From: Pseudomonas viridiflava
GTDB lineage: Bacteria; Pseudomonadota; Gammaproteobacteria; Pseudomonadales; Pseudomonadaceae
Reading direction: 5' to 3'
DNA: 64,000 nucleotides
Assembly: GCF_900585905.1 (NCBI RefSeq)
Contig: NZ_UTVH01000001.1
Coordinates: forward strand, 62,001-126,000
The notes under the pieces were generated by a model. The model did not search any database. It was given only the letters and a program-made list of their open reading frames with translations, and was not told the DNA's origin. A program made the position numbers and the translations under genes. Below, piece by piece: positions 17,974-26,686 of the stretch (positions are counted from its first letter, which is position 1; every line of letters starts with the position of its first letter).

Positions 17974-19641
17974 ATGCGAGTTGTGACCCTCAAGACGTTG
18001 GCCCTTGCGGTAATAGTCGCCGCCAGCTCGCCGGTATACGCCATCGCGCTGGAGGGCGGTGCGGTTGCTGCCCCCGACCAGTACGGTGCCGAGGTGGCCG
18101 CGCAAATTCTGAAAAAGGGCGGTAATGCGGTCGACGCGGCTGTCGCGACGGCTTTCACCCTGGCCGTGACCTATCCTGAAGCGGGCAACATCGGCGGTGG
18201 TGGCTTCATGACGCTGTTCATGGACGGCAAAGCCTATTTTCTTGACTACCGCGAAACCGCGCCCAAGGCTGCCAGCCGCAACATGTACCTGGATGAAAAG
18301 GGCGAGGTGATCAAGAACATGAGCCTGGTGGGTGCTCGTGCGGCAGGTGTGCCGGGCACGGTCATGGGCCTTTGGGAGGCGCACAAGAAGTTCGGCAAGC
18401 TGCCTTGGGCTGAGCTGCTGACCCCGGCCATCGGCTACGCGCAGAACGGCTTCACCGTGGCAGAAAAACAGTACATGTATGGCGAGGAGGCGCTGGAGCT
18501 GTTCAAGGGTACGACCAACTTCACTGATTACTTCGGCAACCTGAAAACCGGCGAAACCCTGCGCCAGCCTGAACTGGCCAAGACCCTGGAGCGTATTGCC
18601 AACAGAGGCGCGCAAGAATTTTACCAGGGCCAGACTGCCGACCTGCTGGTGGCCCAGATGCAGCAGGATAAAGGACTGATCACCAAGGACGACCTGGCCG
18701 GGTACAAGGCGGTGTGGCGTACCCCGCTGCATGTCAACTGGCAGGGCAATACGCTCTACACCGCGCCCTTGCCCAGTTCGGGTGGTGTTGCGCTGGCGCA
18801 ACTGATCGGCATCAAGGAACAGCGCGCCGAGGACTTCAAAGGCGTGCCCTTGAATTCAGCGCGGTACATCCATTTGCTGGCCGAAATCGAAAAGCGCGTG
18901 TTCGCTGACCGGGCCGATTATCTGGGTGATCCGGACTTCAACAAGGTGCCGGTCAAGGAACTGATCAACGAGTCGTATCTGGCCAAGCGTGCGCAGGAGA
19001 TCAACCCCACGGCGATCTCGGCAACGGCCAGCGTCAAACCGGGTCTGGAATCGCATCAGACCACGCATTTCTCCATTGTCGACAAGCACGGCAATGCAGT
19101 GAGCAACACCTATACGCTGAACTGGGACTATGGCAGCGGCGTGGTGGTCAAGGGTGCGGGCTTCTTGCTCAACGATGAAATGGACGACTTCAGCTCCAAG
19201 CCAGGCGTTGCCAACGGCTTCGGCGTCGTCGGTGGCAGCGCCAATGCCATCGAGCCGGGCAAGCGCATGTTGTCTTCCATGAGCCCGAGCCTGGTCACCC
19301 GCGACGGTCAGGTCACACTGGTGTTGGGCACGCCGGGCGGCTCGCGTATTTTCACCTCGATCTTTCAGGTGCTGAACAACATCTACGACTACAAACTGAG
19401 CCTGAAGGATGCTGTCAGCGCCCAGCGTGTACATCACCAGTTGTTGCCCAAAGACACGATCTACTTCGACTCCTTCGCGCCATTGACCGGCAAAGTCGCA
19501 CAAGAACTCACTGCCATGGGCTACACCCTGAAAAACCAGGGCTGGGGAATGGGCAACGTACAGGCGATCAGAGTGAATGGCAGCAAACTGGAAACGGCGT
19601 CTGATCCGCGGGGCAGGGGAGTAGGGATGGTGGTGAAGTGA
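17974..19641 (+). CDS. ggt: Gamma-glutamyltransferase
   Basis: Periplasmic Ntn-hydrolase (555 aa) that cleaves glutathione and other gamma-glutamyl compounds, or transfers the glutamyl group. It has a signal peptide (MRVVTLKTLALAVIVAASSPVYA), the large-subunit opening GGNAVDAAVATAFTLAV, and the self-processing site HQTTHFSIVD, where the first Thr (about residue 363) becomes the N-terminal nucleophile of the small subunit. GSANAIEPGKRMLSSMSP and the PGGSRI loop complete the active site. AAGGA at 7 nt supports the ATG at 17974. It probably supplies amino acids from glutathione and peptides, in line with the peptide-uptake genes in the window. Confidence 0.95.
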   Translation: MRVVTLKTLALAVIVAASSPVYAIALEGGAVAAPDQYGAEVAAQILKKGGNAVDAAVATAFTLAVTYPEAGNIGGGGFMTLFMDGKAYFLDYRETAPKAASRNMYLDEKGEVIKNMSLVGARAAGVPGTVMGLWEAHKKFGKLPWAELLTPAIGYAQNGFTVAEKQYMYGEEALELFKGTTNFTDYFGNLKTGETLRQPELAKTLERIANRGAQEFYQGQTADLLVAQMQQDKGLITKDDLAGYKAVWRTPLHVNWQGNTLYTAPLPSSGGVALAQLIGIKEQRAEDFKGVPLNSARYIHLLAEIEKRVFADRADYLGDPDFNKVPVKELINESYLAKRAQEINPTAISATASVKPGLESHQTTHFSIVDKHGNAVSNTYTLNWDYGSGVVVKGAGFLLNDEMDDFSSKPGVANGFGVVGGSANAIEPGKRMLSSMSPSLVTRDGQVTLVLGTPGGSRIFTSIFQVLNNIYDYKLSLKDAVSAQRVHHQLLPKDTIYFDSFAPLTGKVAQELTAMGYTLKNQGWGMGNVQAIRVNGSKLETASDPRGRGVGMVVK

Positions 19642-19670
19642 TGGCTGGTTCTATGGGATCGCAGCAGCTG

Positions 19671-19764
19671 ACGTAGGACCGGCTTCAGCCGGGAAGGCTG
19701 CATCATTGACGCAGTAGATGCGTCGTCTGTGCAGGCCTCTTCCCGGCTAAAGCCGGTTCCACGT
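19671..19764. repeat. Inverted REP pair (REPIN)
   Basis: Arms GTAGGACCGGCTTCAGCCGG and CCCGGCTAAAGCCGGTTCC face each other across about 45 bp in the 159-bp space between the convergent ggt and prfC genes. It is likely to form a hairpin at both transcripts' ends. No other terminator is visible here. Confidence 0.8.
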
Positions 19765-19800
19765 CGGTCTCACAAGGTCAGCTATATCGCGCATTTCTCG

Positions 19801-21384
19801 TCAATGATGCTCGCGCGTCGCGCGGAATTTGACGTCGGCCCAGCGTTCTTCCATCAGAGCCAGGTTGACCCGCGTTGGCGCCAGGTAGGTCAGGTGACCG
19901 CCGCCGTCCATTGCCAGGTTTTCCACGGCTTTGACTTCAAACTCTTCGAGCTTCTTCTTGTCCGCGCAATCGATCCAGCGGGCTGAATACACGGTAATGG
20001 GCTCGTAGGCGCATTCGACTTTGTATTCTTCCTTCAGGCGGCTGGCGACCACATCGAACTGCAGCACCCCGACGGCGCCGAGAATGATGTCGTTGCTGCG
20101 CAGCGGGAAGAACACCTGGGTGGCGCCTTCTTCGGCCAGCTGCTGCAGGCCCTGGCGCAATTGCTTGGACTTGAGCGGGTCCTTGAGGCGTACGCGGCGA
20201 AACAGTTCCGGAGCGAAGTGCGGGATACCGGTGAAACCCAGGTTCTCGCCTTCACTGAAGGTGTCGCCAATCTGGATCGTGCCATGGTTGTGCAGGCCGA
20301 TAATGTCGCCTGCGTAAGCCTCTTCAAGCATTTCACGCTCGGAGGAGAAGAACGTCAGCGCGTCGCCGATGCGCACGTCCTTGCCCAGGCGCACGTGGCG
20401 CATCTTCATGCCTTTGTCGTAGCGGCCGGAACAGATGCGCATGAACGCGATACGGTCGCGGTGCTTGGGGTCCATGTTCGCCTGGATCTTGAACACGAAA
20501 CCGGTGAATTTCTCTTCCACCGGCTCCACGGTGCGCTCATTGGCGACACGGGCCAGGGGCTTGGGCGCCCAGTTGACGACCGCATCGAGCACGTGGTCGA
20601 CGCCAAAGTTGCCCAGCGCGGTGCCGAAGAACACAGGCGTCAGCTGGCCGTTGATGAACTCGTCCTGATTGAACTCATGGCAAGCGCCCTGCACCAGTTC
20701 CAGCTGTTCGACAAAGCGGTCGTACTCGTCGCCCAGGTGATCGCGGGCTTCGTCCGAATCCAGCTTCTCGATGATGCGCACGTCGGTACGCTCATGGCCG
20801 TGGCCTGCGGTGTAGACAATGATGTAGTCGTCTGCCAGGTGATACACACCCTTGAAATCACGGTAGCAGCCAATTGGCCAAGTGATCGGCGCGGCCTTGA
20901 TTTTCAGCACCGCTTCGATTTCGTCCAGCAGCTCGATCGGGTCGCGGATATCCCGGTCCAGCTTGTTGATGAAGCTGACAATCGGCGTGTCACGCAGGCG
21001 GCAGACGTCCATCAGCGCGATGGTCCTGGGCTCGACCCCTTTACCGCCGTCGAGCACCATCAACGCCGAGTCGACCGCCGTCAGGGTGCGATAGGTGTCT
21101 TCGGAGAAGTCTTCGTGACCCGGGGTGTCGAGCAGGTTGATCATGTGGTCGCGATAAGGGAACTGCATGACCGAGGTAGTGATGGAAATACCGCGCTGCT
21201 TCTCCATTTCCATCCAGTCGGAGGTGGCATGGCGATCAGATTTACGAGACTTCACCGTGCCGGCGATGGAAATAGCCTTGCCCATCAACAGGAGTTTTTC
21301 CGTGATGGTGGTTTTACCCGCATCCGGGTGGGAAATAATGGCGAAAGTGCGGCGTTTCGCGACTTCGGCGGCCTGTTGGGTCAT
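19801..21384 (-). CDS. prfC: Peptide chain release factor 3
   Basis: Translational GTPase RF3 (527 aa) that removes RF1/RF2 from the ribosome after termination. G1 motif [16 protein letters not shown]3 [16 protein letters not shown] and G4 NKLDRD are intact, followed by the RF3-specific C-terminal domains ([25 protein letters not shown]). Length matches the family. Single gene, divergent from the osmoprotectant operon. Confidence 0.97.
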   Translation of the reverse strand: MTQQAAEVAKRRTFAIISHPDAGKTTITEKLLLMGKAISIAGTVKSRKSDRHATSDWMEMEKQRGISITTSVMQFPYRDHMINLLDTPGHEDFSEDTYRTLTAVDSALMVLDGGKGVEPRTIALMDVCRLRDTPIVSFINKLDRDIRDPIELLDEIEAVLKIKAAPITWPIGCYRDFKGVYHLADDYIIVYTAGHGHERTDVRIIEKLDSDEARDHLGDEYDRFVEQLELVQGACHEFNQDEFINGQLTPVFFGTALGNFGVDHVLDAVVNWAPKPLARVANERTVEPVEEKFTGFVFKIQANMDPKHRDRIAFMRICSGRYDKGMKMRHVRLGKDVRIGDALTFFSSEREMLEEAYAGDIIGLHNHGTIQIGDTFSEGENLGFTGIPHFAPELFRRVRLKDPLKSKQLRQGLQQLAEEGATQVFFPLRSNDIILGAVGVLQFDVVASRLKEEYKVECAYEPITVYSARWIDCADKKKLEEFEVKAVENLAMDGGGHLTYLAPTRVNLALMEERWADVKFRATREHH

Positions 21385-21731
21385 GGGAAATCGCCTGGCA
21401 GGTGAGTCAAAAAAGGGCGCAGATCATAGCCTAATTTCGCCCGATATCCGAGCCGTTCGAGACATTAGAGATGGCTTAATCGTTTCTCTCATGGGAACCT
21501 TTCAGATCGTGGAGACGTCCATTCACCCGTCAAGGCCAGTAAAACGGCCAACTTCAGGGGTTGATTGATCAGCCTGTTGGCTTGACGAAGCTGCGCTCAT
21601 GGCTAGTGTTCTCGCCGAGGTTCACACCTCACCGGCGACCCACCCGCTGCTCTTCGCGAACGTTATTCCTGGTAACCAGCAATGGTCGACCACCGGCAAC
21701 GCGTTCGCCGACTGAAATAAGGAGTCCGCCT
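21385..21731. promoter_or_regulatory. Divergent intergenic region, prfC / osmoprotectant operon
   Basis: This 347-bp gap separates the starts of prfC and the transporter operon and must hold both promoters. I do not see a convincing -35/-10 pair or sigma-54 site. Only the AAGGAG ribosome binding site before the GTG at 21732 is clear. Confidence 0.4.
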
Positions 21732-22445
21732 GTGGCAAATCGCTATGGCAAGGGGCTGTTGGGAGGTGCGGTTGTGATCGCACTCCTGGCCCTGCTGATC
21801 CACTGGATCGGCATCGATACTATCAAGCAATACCAGGACGACCTGCTGTTCTATCTGCAGGCTCACCTGATTCTGGTTCTGGTTTCAATGTTGGCGGCCC
21901 TTGTGGTCGGGATCCCGGCGGGCATTGCCCTTAGCCGCCCGAGCATGGTTGGCCGCGCCGAACGTTTCATGCAGATCTTCAACATCGGTAACACCATTCC
22001 GCCTCTCGCCGTTCTGGCCATTGCCCTCGGGATACTCGGGATCGGCAGCGGGCCGGCGATCTTCGCGCTGTTCCTGGCCTCGTTGTTGCCCATTGTGCGC
22101 AACACCTACGAAGGCCTGAAGAATGTTCAGGGCTCACTCAAGGAGGCCGCTGTCGGCATTGGCATGACCCCGCGTCAGGTCCTCTGGCAGGTGGAGTTGC
22201 CCAACGCCGTGCCGATCATCGTCGGCGGTGTGCGGGTGGCATTGGCGATCAACGTCGGTACTGCGCCGCTGGCTTTCCTGATCGGCGCCAACAGCCTTGG
22301 CAGCCTGATCTTCCCGGGCATTGCCTTGAACAATCAGCCGCAACTGGTGCTGGGCGCAGCGTGTACCGCTCTGCTCGCGTTGCTGCTTGATGGTCTGGTG
22401 ACATTCGCCAGTCGTACCTGGCTGGAACGTGGCCTGACTCGCTGA
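21732..22445 (+). CDS. Osmoprotectant (choline/betaine-type) ABC transporter, permease 1
   Basis: Inner-membrane permease (237 aa) of the OpuBB/OsmW type for quaternary ammonium osmoprotectants. It has about six hydrophobic stretches and the EAA loop KEAAVGIGMTPRQVLWQVELPNA. The start is GTG at 21732 with AAGGAG 7 nt upstream. First gene of a compact operon permease-binding protein-permease-ATPase. The gene order resembles osmoprotectant transporters such as OsmVWXY/YehZYXW and OpuC. Confidence 0.88.
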   Translation: MANRYGKGLLGGAVVIALLALLIHWIGIDTIKQYQDDLLFYLQAHLILVLVSMLAALVVGIPAGIALSRPSMVGRAERFMQIFNIGNTIPPLAVLAIALGILGIGSGPAIFALFLASLLPIVRNTYEGLKNVQGSLKEAAVGIGMTPRQVLWQVELPNAVPIIVGGVRVALAINVGTAPLAFLIGANSLGSLIFPGIALNNQPQLVLGAACTALLALLLDGLVTFASRTWLERGLTR

Positions 22446-22460
22446 GCGAAGGAAAACCCA

Positions 22461-23354
22461 ATGAAAAAATTATGCTTGTTTCTAGGCTTGGCCATGCTCT
22501 TGCCGGCATTTGCCCAGGCTGCGGAAAAACCCGTGCTGCGCGTTGGCGCGCGGGTGTTCACCGAACAGACCATGCTCTCTGAATTGACTGCGCAATACCT
22601 GCGCACCAAAAATTATGACGTGGAAGTCACTGGCGGCCTGGGCAGCACCCTGGCGCGCAGTGCTCAGGAAAGCGGCCAGCTGGATCTGATCTGGGAGTAC
22701 ACCGGCGTATCCCTGGTCAATTACAACCACATCGATGAAAAGCTCGATAGCGCGCAGACCTACGCCCGGGTGAAGGAGGTCGATGCAAAGAAAGGCCTGG
22801 TGTGGCTTTCGCCGTCGAAGTTCAGCAACACCTACGCGTTGGCGCTGCCGCAGAAGATCGCGGACAAGTACCCACAGGTCAACACCATGACTGAGCTGAC
22901 CAAAGTCCTCAAGGACGAAGCCAAAGAGGGTCATCTCGTAGCGCTGGACACCGAGTTCGCCAACCGTTCTGACGGTTTGCTCGGCATGGTCAAGCATTAC
23001 GACATGAATCTTGGTCGCGAGAACACGCGGCAGATGGACGCCGGGCTGGTCTACACCGCCTTGCGTAACAGCCAGGTGTTCGCCGGGCTGGTTTACACCA
23101 CGGACGGGCGCTTGAATGCTTTCAAGCTCAAAGTACTGGAAGACGACAAGCACTACTTCCCGGACTACACCGCAGCTCCGGTGATTCGTCAGGACTACCT
23201 GGACAAGCACCCGGACATCGCCGCGCTGCTCAAGCCGCTGGCTGAGCTGCTGGACACCCAGACCATGATCGACCTCAACGCTCGTGTCGACGTCGGCCAC
23301 GAAAGCCCCTCCACCGTTGCCGCAGATTTCCTGCGCCAGCACCCGCTCAATTAA
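22461..23354 (+). CDS. Osmoprotectant ABC transporter, periplasmic binding protein
   Basis: OpuAC/ProX-family binding protein (297 aa) with signal peptide MKKLCLFLGLAMLLPAFAQA. The mature part begins VLRVGARVFTEQTMLSEL and contains LGSTLARSAQESGQLDLIWEYTG, the pattern of choline, betaine and carnitine receptors. It follows the first permease by 15 bp. The exact ligand (betaine, choline, carnitine or ectoine) needs binding data. Confidence 0.9.
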   Translation: MKKLCLFLGLAMLLPAFAQAAEKPVLRVGARVFTEQTMLSELTAQYLRTKNYDVEVTGGLGSTLARSAQESGQLDLIWEYTGVSLVNYNHIDEKLDSAQTYARVKEVDAKKGLVWLSPSKFSNTYALALPQKIADKYPQVNTMTELTKVLKDEAKEGHLVALDTEFANRSDGLLGMVKHYDMNLGRENTRQMDAGLVYTALRNSQVFAGLVYTTDGRLNAFKLKVLEDDKHYFPDYTAAPVIRQDYLDKHPDIAALLKPLAELLDTQTMIDLNARVDVGHESPSTVAADFLRQHPLN

Positions 23355-23367
23355 GGAAGGAGACGAT

Positions 23368-24021
23368 ATGAGTTTTTTAAGCGCCTTCTCCCATTTGGAC
23401 TGGGCTCAGGTCATTCACTTGACCTGGCAACACATCACCCTGGTCGGCATTGCCGTGACCCTGGCGATTCTGGTTGGCGTCCCGCTGGGCGTGTTGATGA
23501 CCCGCTTCCCGGCACTCGCAGGTCCACTGCAGGCCAGCGCCACCGTGCTGCTGACCGTGCCGTCGATTGCGCTGTTTGGCCTGCTGTTGCCGTTCTATTC
23601 CAAGTTCGGTCAGGGCCTTGGCCCGATGCCAGCGATCACGGCTGTGTTTCTGTACTCGCTGCTGCCGATCATGCGTAACACCTACCTCGCGCTGACCGGC
23701 GTCGAGCCGGGCATCCGCGAAGCCGCCAAAGGCATCGGCATGACCTTCGGCCAGCGTTTGCGCATGGTTGAACTGCCGATCGCCGTACCGGTGATCCTCG
23801 CGGGCGTGCGCACTGCCGTGGTGATGAACATCGGCGTCATGACCATCGCCGCCACCATCGGCGCGGGCGGTCTGGGCGTACTCATTCTTGCTTCAATCAG
23901 CCGCAGCGACATGTCGATGCTGATCGTCGGCGCCGTGCTGGTCAGTATTCTGGCCATCATCGCTGACCTTCTTCTGCAATGGCTGCAACGCGCGCTGACT
24001 CCAAAAGGATTACTGAAATGA
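23368..24021 (+). CDS. Osmoprotectant ABC transporter, permease 2
   Basis: Second membrane subunit (217 aa), related to the first permease; EAA loop REAAKGIGMTFGQRLRMVELPIA. ATG at 23368 has AAGGAAGGAG just upstream. The stop overlaps the ATPase start (ATGA), so the two are coupled. Confidence 0.9.
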   Translation: MSFLSAFSHLDWAQVIHLTWQHITLVGIAVTLAILVGVPLGVLMTRFPALAGPLQASATVLLTVPSIALFGLLLPFYSKFGQGLGPMPAITAVFLYSLLPIMRNTYLALTGVEPGIREAAKGIGMTFGQRLRMVELPIAVPVILAGVRTAVVMNIGVMTIAATIGAGGLGVLILASISRSDMSMLIVGAVLVSILAIIADLLLQWLQRALTPKGLLK

Positions 24022-25184
24022 TTGAACTCCAGAACCTCACCAAGACGTTCCAAAGCAACGGCAAAGAAGTGAAGGCTGTTGATTCGGTCAGCCTCACCGT
24101 CAACGAAGGCGAAATCTGCGTCTTCCTCGGCCCGTCGGGTTGCGGCAAGTCGACCACGCTGAAAATGATCAACCGCCTGATCATGCCGACCTCCGGCAAG
24201 GTGCTGATCAACGGCGAAGACACCACGGGCCTGGATGAAGTGACCCTGCGTCGCAACATCGGCTACGTGATTCAGCAGATCGGCCTGTTCCCCAACATGA
24301 CCATCGAAGAAAACATCGTCGTGGTGCCCAAGCTGCTGGGCTGGGACGCCAAGCGTTGCCACGAGCGTGCGCGCGAGCTGATGAGCATGATCAAGCTGGA
24401 ACCCAAGCAGTACCTGCATCGCTACCCGCGTGAGTTGTCCGGTGGCCAGCAACAGCGTATCGGCGTGATCCGCGCGCTGGCGGCTGACGCGCCGTTGCTG
24501 CTGATGGATGAACCGTTCGGCGCGGTCGACCCGATCAACCGCGAGATGATCCAGAACGAATTCTTCGAAATGCAGCGCGCGCTGAACAAGACCGTGATCA
24601 TGGTCAGCCACGACATCGACGAAGCCATCAAACTGGGCGACAAGATCGCGATTTTCCGTGCAGGCAAGCTGCTGCAGATCGATCACCCGGACACCCTGCT
24701 GGCGCACCCGGCAGACGAGTTTGTTTCCAGCTTCGTCGGCCAGGACAGCACCCTCAAGCGCCTGCTGCTGGTCAAGGCCGAAGACGCTGCGGACAACGCG
24801 CCATCGGTCAGCCCGGAAACGCCAGTCGCTGATGCCTTGGAAGTGATGGACGAAAACGACCGTCGCTACATCGTTGTCACCGATGCCGAGAACAAGGCCA
24901 TGGGCTACGTGCGTCGTCGTGACCTGCATCGTCAGGCCGGTAACTGCCTGCAGTTCCTGCGTCCATTCAACGCCACGGCGGCCTACGACGAGCACTTGCG
25001 CATCCTGCTGTCGCGCATGTACGAGTTCAACCGCTCGTGGTTGCCGGTGCTGGACGCCGAGAACGTATTCCTCGGTGAAGTGACGCAAGAGTCCATTGCC
25101 GAGTACCTGAGTTCCGGTCGTTCACGAGGCGGCAAGACAAGTATTGTTTCGCCGGCTGAAGTAGCGGCTGAAGCACAAGCCTGA
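24018..25184 (+). CDS. Osmoprotectant ABC transporter, ATP-binding protein with CBS domains
   Basis: ATPase (388 aa) of the OpuCA/ProV type: Walker A GPSGCGKSTT, signature [15 protein letters not shown], Walker B LLLMDEPFGAVDP, switch VSHDIDEA. The C-terminal ~120 residues form a tandem CBS module (DALEVMDENDRRYIVVTD... and FNRSWLPVLDAENVFLG), which in OpuA-type transporters senses ionic strength. Start overlaps the previous gene by 4 bp. Confidence 0.92.
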   Translation: MIELQNLTKTFQSNGKEVKAVDSVSLTVNEGEICVFLGPSGCGKSTTLKMINRLIMPTSGKVLINGEDTTGLDEVTLRRNIGYVIQQIGLFPNMTIEENIVVVPKLLGWDAKRCHERARELMSMIKLEPKQYLHRYPRELSGGQQQRIGVIRALAADAPLLLMDEPFGAVDPINREMIQNEFFEMQRALNKTVIMVSHDIDEAIKLGDKIAIFRAGKLLQIDHPDTLLAHPADEFVSSFVGQDSTLKRLLLVKAEDAADNAPSVSPETPVADALEVMDENDRRYIVVTDAENKAMGYVRRRDLHRQAGNCLQFLRPFNATAAYDEHLRILLSRMYEFNRSWLPVLDAENVFLGEVTQESIAEYLSSGRSRGGKTSIVSPAEVAAEAQA

Positions 25185-25190
25185 TGTCAA

Positions 25191-25217
25191 AGCCCTGCGC
25201 TGCAATGGCGCAGGGCT
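25191..25217 (+). terminator. Hairpin after the osmoprotectant operon
   Basis: Perfect 10-bp stem AGCCCTGCGC / GCGCAGGGCT with a 7-nt loop, beginning 7 bp after the ATPase stop. There is no T-run after it, so it may protect the mRNA 3' end rather than terminate by itself. Confidence 0.55.
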
Positions 25218-25302
25218 CAAGGTTGCACGCAACTCTGTAATAACAGCAAATGCCAGACCCCGCAGGAAAGCGCATGAGCGCTGCTCAACTGAAGCTGTGC
25301 GT

Positions 25303-25827
25303 TCACTTCCTGGCTGTCTTATAAGTGCACCCGGGCTCGATAGCCAGTTGCTGATAGAGAAAGGCGGGCGCCGATGCGCGACCGTACAACACCAGTGCTA
25401 GATAAAACGATTCAAGATCATAAGGGATCATGATTGACGTTTTCTCGCACACGGCATCGGTTGAGTACGAGAACAGACCACCTCCGTTTTTAAAGTCCTC
25501 ATAATGAATCAGCTCCGACAAGAAATCCCCGCCAATCAACCCCACCACTGTTGCCGCTCTTTTTATCGAGGCCTCATAAAGCGTCGTGCCGTTGGCCGCC
25601 TCAGCAGGAAAGCTTTCAAAGAGTAGCCGCCAGAACGACAGGCCGTAACAGCTGGAGATAAAGGGAATGGAGAAGGGCCAGCGCCGGTTTATAAAGCGGA
25701 CGATATCGATGAATCGGCGTGTCGAGTCGAGGCGCAAGTGTACGTCAGACCAACCGATACCGGGTTTTTCGCGCAAGAGGTTGTTGAACGAGTAAAAGCT
25801 TTCAAAGCGATCGCGCATTTCTCGCAT
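25303..25827 (-). CDS. Hypothetical protein, unknown function
   Basis: A 174-aa soluble protein that I do not recognise. It is rich in aromatic residues (RRWPFSIPFISSCYGLSFWRLLFES) and has no signal peptide or clear membrane helix. AGGAG 8 nt before the ATG at 25827 favours that start over 25845. Base composition is more AT-rich than the flanking transporter and speC genes. It stands alone with an 860-bp AT-rich gap upstream, near the toxin pair at 28-30 kb, so it may be an accessory gene. Confidence 0.6.
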   Translation of the reverse strand: MREMRDRFESFYSFNNLLREKPGIGWSDVHLRLDSTRRFIDIVRFINRRWPFSIPFISSCYGLSFWRLLFESFPAEAANGTTLYEASIKRAATVVGLIGGDFLSELIHYEDFKNGGGLFSYSTDAVCEKTSIMIPYDLESFYLALVLYGRASAPAFLYQQLAIEPGCTYKTARK

Positions 25828-26340
25828 GAGTGATACTCCTGACATAGTGATTTCACTAAAAGGAAGTGGGTGAGCCCCTCGTGAGCCAACGCCAATCTAC
25901 AGCTCACTGCGGTGAGTCGATTGCTCGATACAATGGCCGCATTCTAAAGATCACTTGCCTGAACGCTAGGCGGCGGTGAGTGCTAAATCAATAAGGATTT
26001 ACATTTTGAAATAGGTAGTCTGCGCGTTGGAATGTTTAGCCTGTGTTTAATTAAATGTAGTGTCCTGGCGTTTTATTATTCGCTGATTATTGGGTGTTGA
26101 TAGGTGTTTAAACATTGCACATTTTTTATTGGGTTGAGGGTCATTGCCTTGGCCGCGAAAATAGTCAGTTGGCCTGCGCGTTGGTTAGACAGTCGATATG
26201 TTGATTAAACATTGGGATCTGTAGGCGCTGGCGAAGGCTGCGAATGGCGACGCTTCAGGAATAGGGAAGTGGGCTTGCTCACACCAGGCTTCAAGCCGCC
26301 TGTGACACGATTCCAGGCCGGCCACCTCATCATCCGTTCA
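25828..26340. other. AT-rich gene-free stretch
   Basis: No convincing gene on either strand. The section 25,970-26,110 is distinctly AT-rich (long runs such as TTTAATTAAATG) compared with the ~60% GC of the flanks, as in promoter regions or remnants of acquired DNA. It continues into the speC leader region. Confidence 0.4.
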
Positions 26341-26527
26341 CCCCCAAAATGAACATCAAGCTGTCACACGGGTCCGTTACTACAATGGGGCTGTCGTGCC
26401 GGTCCGGCAAAAACGTCCGCCAATGCGACATTTTTTGTTGATCTATCACCCCTCAGGTCCTAAAGTTCGCGCCGAACGTCCAAGCTGGAAACGATCCATC
26501 CGGCTCAAGTACTGACGACGAGACAGC

Positions 26528-26562
26528 AAGGCCAAGGGCAGCAGGCTTCCCGTGGCCTTTTT
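26528..26562 (+). terminator. Intrinsic terminator in the speC leader
   Basis: AAGGCCAAGGG and CCCGTGGCCTT form an 11-bp stem with one mismatch and a 10-nt loop, ending in TTTTT. It lies 125 bp before the speC start and on the same strand. No open reading frame precedes it convincingly, so it ends either a small RNA or an attenuated speC leader. A second segment, AAGGCCTTGGGAAG at 26573-26586, can pair with the terminator's 3' arm. Confidence 0.6.
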
Positions 26563-26686
26563 GCTTCCGGCGAAGGCCTTGGGAAGTAGGCGAACCAAAG
26601 TGGGGATACAGAGGGCGTTCAGTGGTGGTTGTCGACGACAGCCCTGCACCCATTGATTAATGCAGTTTGCCATCAGGAGTTTCCGC

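Noticed and set aside
21585..21605. Sigma-54 promoter (TGGCTTGACGAAGCTGC) upstream of the osmoprotectant operon
   Set aside because: The spacing between the GG and GC elements and the bases around them do not fit the -24/-12 consensus.
26349..26441. A 30-codon frame in the speC leader as a regulatory leader peptide
   Set aside because: There is no ribosome binding site before the ATG and the peptide is not enriched in ornithine-related or arginine/proline codons; kept only as a remark in the leader finding.
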